64,000 bases of DNA, from positions 30,675 to 94,674 of the forward strand of contig BDDC01000150.1 of assembly GCA_001662425.1 (NCBI GenBank). The letters run 5' to 3'. Below, in pieces: positions 59,501-64,000 of this stretch. The notes under the pieces were generated by a model. It was not told where the DNA came from and made no database searches. It saw nothing but the letters and a program-made list of their open reading frames with translations. A program made the position numbers and the translations under genes. Positions within the stretch are counted from its first letter, which is position 1. Each line of letters opens with the position of its first letter. This DNA is from Chlamydomonas sphaeroides (taxonomy: Eukaryota; Chlorophyta; Chlorophyceae; Chlamydomonadales; Chlamydomonadaceae).

Positions 59501-60357
59501 TCTAGTGCCTTCTGCACGGCCCGGTCCGTGGCCGGCCCAGGCAGCGCCCGCGCCAATGTACGCCTTGCTTGGCGATAGGGGCGCTTAGCTGCCTGATCAC
59601 TTGCTCGTGGCCTGGCCGCTTAAACACAGCCACCACGCCTCACCTAGGATGATAGCCGTGTCGCGCAGCACGATTGCGGCGTTCTCGTAAATTGGGCCGG
59701 GCACGAACAGCGGCGAGAATGCCGCGCCCAGCAACAGCTCCTGGCTAACCATGTCGACCAGCACCAAGCGCTCGAGAGTGATATATACGCGTCGACCGAT
59801 TAGTTGCAACTGCGATGGAAAGGTGCGAGAACAAGTCGAAAGCCGACACTCTCACATGCATCCAAACGGAATCACGGGAGGTGTACGAGCTGGCAAGTTT
59901 CTGGGCATCATAGATGAAATGAGTGTAATAGCTATGCATCGTACGTATGTGTGTATATGAGAGAGACCGGCAAGCTGTCGCCGGGCTGTCGTCGTTCGAG
60001 CGTTGTCAACACGCGCGGACGTAGTTGACCTCCCTACGTGCCCCTCACCTTGCTAGTCCCTACAATGCGGAGTACGGGCCATTGCCGCAGCATGGATGAA
60101 CCGACGACGGTGAGGTTGCGTTTCAAAGCGATGGGCAGAGGAACGCCATGCTCCTCAAAGTCCGCGTCAAACATCTCAATAAACAGAGTATCCACGCTAA
60201 TAAAGCTGACGGTGGGGTCGGCAAAGGCTGCGACAAGCTCCGCGCTGTTCCGCGCACTGACGATGTCTTGCTGCCGCTGCGCTATCAGTATACTAGGAAA
60301 AGCAGCGAGGAGCCCATGCAGAAGCAGGGCACCGCGGGTTGTGCACCGCGTGCTCAT
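50577..60357 (-). CDS. Receptor-like TKL protein kinase, copy A (signal peptide, extracellular part, one TM helix, kinase)
   Basis: Start at 60357: MSTRCTTRG plus a hydrophobic stretch LLLHGLLAAFPSILIA, a signal peptide. Ectodomain exons: 60357-60049, 59809-59644, 58811-58767, 58392-58286, 57998-57946 and about 57427-57250, the latter with conserved cysteines (GLCRALVGPTCIEQ). A Pro/Gln/Ala-rich hinge follows (about 57068-56850), then a membrane helix near 56390 (AVCICLLLGAVVWMW) with basic stop-transfer HRQRQGRH. One or more ectodomain and juxtamembrane exons remain unresolved. Kinase exons are secure: 55000-54737 (GAGGFGMV), 54605-54513 (VAVKLYKD), 54233-54150 (HPCVVQVL), 53851-53750, 53506-53477, 53308-53264 (ILHRDLK), 52867-52811 (PANVLINN), 52693-52631 (DFGLSRL), 52390-52373, 52156-52115, 51976-51934 (DIYAFGIMLWELL), 51733-51593, 51400-51324 (DCWDIDPLRRPAA), 50705-50577. 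All catalytic residues are present, so it is probably active. The ligand is unknown. Confidence 0.83.
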
Positions 60358-62913
60358 TGGGCCGTTCCTTAGACGTCATCGATTACAATGGCAACATTTG
60401 TGGATGTGGTCGTTAGCCGTGTGTGCTCGGGGTTGCAGTAACTTTCGCCCAGTCAGGTGCGACCAGTACGGCACGCGCACTTGCCTTTTCTCGCGCTCAT
60501 CCTCGCGCTGTGAGTTGTGCGGAGCTTCGACTGAAAGCTATCGCAACACCAAAGCAGCGGGCCTTGGCGACGCGAAGCGCGGCGGGCGAGGATGGTGGGG
60601 GGGTGCGTGTGGTGCGGGAGGGTGCGGGCCGGGGTGGTGCGGGCGTGGGCGAGGGCGTTGGTGGGGGTCGGGGTAGGGGTGCGAGCGGCGCTGGCGGTGG
60701 GGGTGGGGACGGCGCCACGGGAAGAGGCAGGGGCAGAGGTGCCGGCGTGACACACGGAGGGGGGGCGCGGGCAGGAGAAGCGGCTGACATGCGGCCGGCG
60801 GCAGGTAGCAAAGGAATGGCTTGCGGCCGGGGCTGGGCGAGCTAGCCGCTGACTCCGCTGCCTTGGCCGTGGCAGGGCCTTTTGGCGCGGCCGGGCTGTG
60901 GGGCGCGGCGCAAAGAACTGCAAAAGAGAGAAAGAGGTTAACTCCCGCCCGGATATACACTTTTGGCGCGGCCGGGCTGATGGGGGGCGGTCGGGCTGGG
61001 GGGATGCCGCCAGGTTATGGAGGCGCGGCCGGGCTGTGGTTCTCGTAATTGGATGGTAGAGTTGCATGTAAATGTATGAACGCATACCGTTACATTTATC
61101 GCACGGGAAGGTCATGTGCCGTACAGTGCATGCTGGCGTACGGTTGGGTTGGTAATTGGTCCAAACCTCGCAGGTGTTGGCTCGCCCCCGTAGGGGCGCG
61201 AGGCGTACCGGTCGGGACCTTGAACAAGGACGACGGAATAGAATGCAGCGGTACGCGTTAAGGATCGTATTCCAGACAGCCACTGAAAATAGCCCATGCA
61301 GTACAACCTTGTGCGGAGTAGTGTCCCTTCATATCTGTCTTGCACTCATTCTGTGCTACGCACTGTCTGTAAACTTGAAAGGAACCCTCTCTTGTCATCG
61401 TCCGCGGTGCACCGCCGCAGCACACAAGCAGCTCGCGCGGCCGGCGGAGGGTCTGCGCCACCGGCCGCGAGGGCATCGGAAGATGAAGGAGGAGCTGCCA
61501 AGGGGGATCTCGGCTACGGTAAGTGCTCAAGCAACCGGAATCTGAGTGTCATGGCTCTGGCTCCGTGGCTTCACGCTGGCAACCTTGTCGCCCTCCCCAT
61601 GCCACGTAGGCGTAGGCAGATCGGGCGGCTAGGTCCGGCCCGTGGGGTGACGGCACGGAGGTCGGTGTGCCCGAGACCCCTGAAATAGCCCCGGCGACAA
61701 CCACATAATGACCGACTGTTTGCGTCTGGTCAGGGTGGCCTCTTTTAGGGGCGAGCCATGCACCCATGCGCAGCTGGGGAGGTTTTAAAGGCATGAGGTC
61801 TAAATTTTTGTTTGTACCCTCCCCGTTTGCCCCCGGGTTAGCATGGTATTGCCCGGGGCTTGCGGGCGGGCGGCAGAGAGGAAGGAACCAGACCAAAGGC
61901 GTGGTTTTCTTGGGGCTCCGCCCCCTCCACATGAGAACCAACCTTCCTGAGGACACCGTGTGCCTTGAGCTGCACACGTATTGGCAACACAACAGCCCCG
62001 GGCATGTCACGACTCCCCACCTTCCGTACCCGCCTCTCCAGCACCCAAGCCCCGTACTTCCGTAATGCGCGCATGCAAGCATGCAGTGGGTTGGAGCCGC
62101 GCTCAGTCATTGCGCTCAGTCGTTGCTTTGCTAGGCGCCTCCGCCCATTCCTCGCATGAAGGCTGGCTCACAGCATGCGTGCGTGCGCTAGCCGAGCAGC
62201 GTTGGCGCCTATCTAGGGCCCGGCCACCGACACCAGGGCCGCAACAAACAAGACAGCCACTGTGGTAGACGCTGCTACACACACCTGGAAACCTGTCTGC
62301 ACAGACGGATACAACCCACACTGCGCCACAGCACCCTACCACTGCCGCTACCTGGCGGCGCGCGCCGGGGACGCATGGGCCGCCGCCTTCCACAGGGGCT
62401 CCCTGCTCGCCGCGCACGGCTCTGAAAAATTGATGGTCGCCGCAATGGGTGGGTCCAGGGCCCCGCGCGCAGCCCTGGCTCATGCCTGGTGCACCACGTA
62501 TTCAAGTGAAAGGCACCACCCGCAGCACAATTGAACATGAAGACACCCTCATCCGCCAGCTGGCGGTCCTTGAAACCTAGCTCGATGATCGAAGAAACCC
62601 TGCCATTCTTAAGATGACCTCCTGGCCTCCGGTCCCTCAAAGCGGCCACCATCACAGCGACCTACCCGGCCTGGCGCCGCGCGCCGGCAACACACATGTG
62701 TACAGCCTTGGGTCGCCACGCGCGCACGGCTCTGCTGCCAGAGCCGCCGCCGAGCCGCACCCGTTATTGCCTGCACCATCCTCACACCACGCTCGCCACT
62801 CGGCATACCCACGCTTTTAAAAAGCACACCCTCAGCAGCCAGTCACGGCTGGCCTGCGCGTGCAGGCTCGCAATCGATGGCGGCAAGAAACCGCACTCCG
62901 CCGCCTCCGCCGC
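60358..62913. other. Spacer between kinase copies, no gene confirmed
   Basis: 60,500-60,830 is a G-rich plus strand whose minus frame reads as Pro/Ser/Thr-rich low complexity (PSPPPPPAPLAPLPRPPP), reminiscent of volvocine extracellular hinges but with no flanking exons. A block GGCGCGGCCGGGCTG recurs at about 60,882, 60,964 and 61,023. An open frame at 61,296-61,688 plus reads as basic then acidic (RASEDEGGAAKGDLGYG) with a GTAAGT donor after it, but no downstream exon was found. A minus frame near 62,640-62,510 reads GRVSSIIELGFKDRQLADEG without recognisable family. A minus-strand TGTAA (61090-61094) may end kinase copy B. Confidence 0.4.
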
Positions 62914-63941
62914 CTATAGCTGCCGGTCCGCTCGCACCCGCTGCTCGCCGACCGGGCATGCCGCCTCCGCCTCCACCGCCGACATCGATGCTGCCTGCGG
63001 GGCGCATGCGGCAAGAGTGCTCGCTCGCTCGCTCGCTTGCTTTCCAGTGTGTGTGCCTTTGCTTGCCAATCGTATGCCGCGGCGCACACGAGCGCCACAC
63101 CGCCCGTTGCCAAGCCGGCAGCCGTACACATGAGCGCACCGCACTGGGGGCGGGAACACAGAGTACACGCAAGCATGCACGCACTCTAGCAGCAGCCGCT
63201 TGACCGGCGCTGCCGCCACACGCGCGGCGTGCCAAACCCTTGCCGTTTTTCCCTGCCTCGGTTCCCACGGCCCTAGCCCGCCCACCACCCTGCCTGGTAC
63301 AGCAGCAGCCGCTTCACCACCTCCGCCGCTGCGGGCCGCCGCACCGGGTCGATGTCCCAACAGTCATCTGCGCACGAACAGATGGATGAGGCAAGCGGGA
63401 GGGGGCCATGCAACGGGGGTAACGATGCCAGCATGGGCGGTGTAGGTTGAAGGCTCCAGCGCCCCGCGGCCCGACCCAGGCCGCAAAGCCGGAAAGGGCC
63501 GGATGAGCCAGCGGCGATGAGAGCCTGGCCGTGTCTGTCGCAGACAGCTTGGGCGGCATCTGTCCCAGCGCTGGCTACACAGTACAATACCTGCCGTACA
63601 CGCATCTACAAGCACACATGCGATGAACATTTGACCGTGGCACTCACGGATGAGCTGCACCAGCTTGCGAGGCCAGCGGCTGGCTGATGTGCCGGGGCCG
63701 CAGGCCGAGGGGATGGGCGGCCGCCTTGCACGCATCGTCACCTCGAGCGCTATCTGCACCATTCCCATGGCCGGCCACGGCGGCGTGCCTGGCGGGCGGA
63801 AGGGAGGGAAGGACGGAGGGCGGGAGAGAGGCACAGTATTGGCGCACACTGGCACACATCCTTCACGTCACAGCCTATCATTATCCCGAGCCGCGCACCT
63901 GCCAGCAGCTCCCATAGCATGACGCCAAAGGCGTACATGTC
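62914..63941 (-). CDS. Receptor-like TKL kinase, copy B, 3' part only (runs off the right edge)
   Basis: Near-identical tandem copy of the C-lobe of kinase copy A. Exons: 63941-63899 (DMYAFGVMLWELLA, subdomain IX), 63788-63648 (TPPWPAMGMVQIAL to KLVQLI), 63367-63294 (DCWDIDPVRRPAA, subdomain XI) and a provisional last exon 62994-62914 ending GEQRVRADRQL. The 141-nt exon differs from copy A by only a few bases and one residue (Lys to Arg), and the flanking introns are also alike. The last junction needs a GC donor (CAG then GCAGGG); a GT donor 5 nt further on would give a different frame, so the C-terminus is uncertain. The ectodomain and N-lobe lie beyond position 64000. Confidence 0.75.
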
Positions 63942-63951
63942 CTGAGATAGG

Positions 63952-64000
63952 GATGAGGGTGGGGGTGGGGGTGGGGGTGGGGGTGGGGGTGGGGGTGGCG
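63952..64000. repeat. (GGGGGT)n microsatellite at the window edge
   Basis: At least seven near-perfect hexamers run to the window end, inside an intron of kinase copy B. The plus strand could form G-quadruplexes. Confidence 0.9.

Noticed and set aside
60497..60811. Pro-rich minus-strand ORF as a pherophorin-like hinge exon
   Set aside because: Composition alone is not evidence here, because G-rich repeats yield Pro/Ser/Thr on the opposite strand. No flanking pherophorin domain was found.

Overview
The window looks like nuclear DNA of a volvocine green alga (Chlamydomonadales: Chlamydomonas, Gonium, Volvox and relatives). It is very GC-rich. Genes are split by many short introns, mostly GTGNG to (C/T)AG. 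Coding regions carry long Ala, Gly, Pro and Gln tracts, introns are full of minisatellites, and several genes are followed by the algal poly(A) signal TGTAA. No organelle, bacterial or viral gene set is seen. The species cannot be fixed from the sequence alone.

Layout. (1) About 0.6-11.9 kb, plus strand: a large TKL-type protein kinase with a GAF-like N-terminal part; its first exon may lie off the left edge, and a 10-N assembly gap sits in one intron. (2) 11.9-17.5 kb: long non-coding stretch with a decayed reverse-transcriptase fragment (minus strand). (3) 17.5-19.3 kb, minus strand: a cardiolipin synthase gene and, only 31 nt upstream on the same strand, a 51-codon one-helix membrane protein; the pair looks like a two-ORF mRNA. 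(4) 20.1-23.6 kb, plus strand: PA2G4/EBP1, complete in ten exons. (5) 25.1-31.8 kb, minus strand: a giant Arg/Asp-rich protein ending in a SMAP (RSRC2-type) domain. (6) 32.4-38.7 kb, plus strand: a leucine-rich-repeat protein with a FAM194-like C-terminal half, probably ciliary. (7) 38.8-40.2 kb: a 1.4-kb inverted repeat with arms of about 665 bp and a 94-nt loop. (8) 40.5-48.3 kb, plus strand: an EAF1-like HSA/SANT chromatin protein with a very long Gln/Pro/Gly/Met tail. (9) 50.6-60.4 kb, minus strand: a receptor-like TKL kinase with signal peptide and one membrane helix. (10) 62.9 kb to the right edge: the 3' part of a near-identical second copy of that kinase.

The housekeeping genes (cardiolipin synthase, PA2G4, SMAP protein, EAF1) look intact, with conserved motifs and consistent splice phases. 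The two divergent pairs share intergenic promoter regions of roughly 0.8 and 0.6 kb. The right third is a kinase gene cluster growing by tandem duplication. The most unusual signals are the long hairpin, the repeated copies of exon edges inside neighbouring introns in at least four unrelated genes, the enrichment of the octamer GTACGGCA, and the tight two-ORF unit at the cardiolipin synthase locus. All exon boundaries were placed by eye from splice signals, phase and protein homology.
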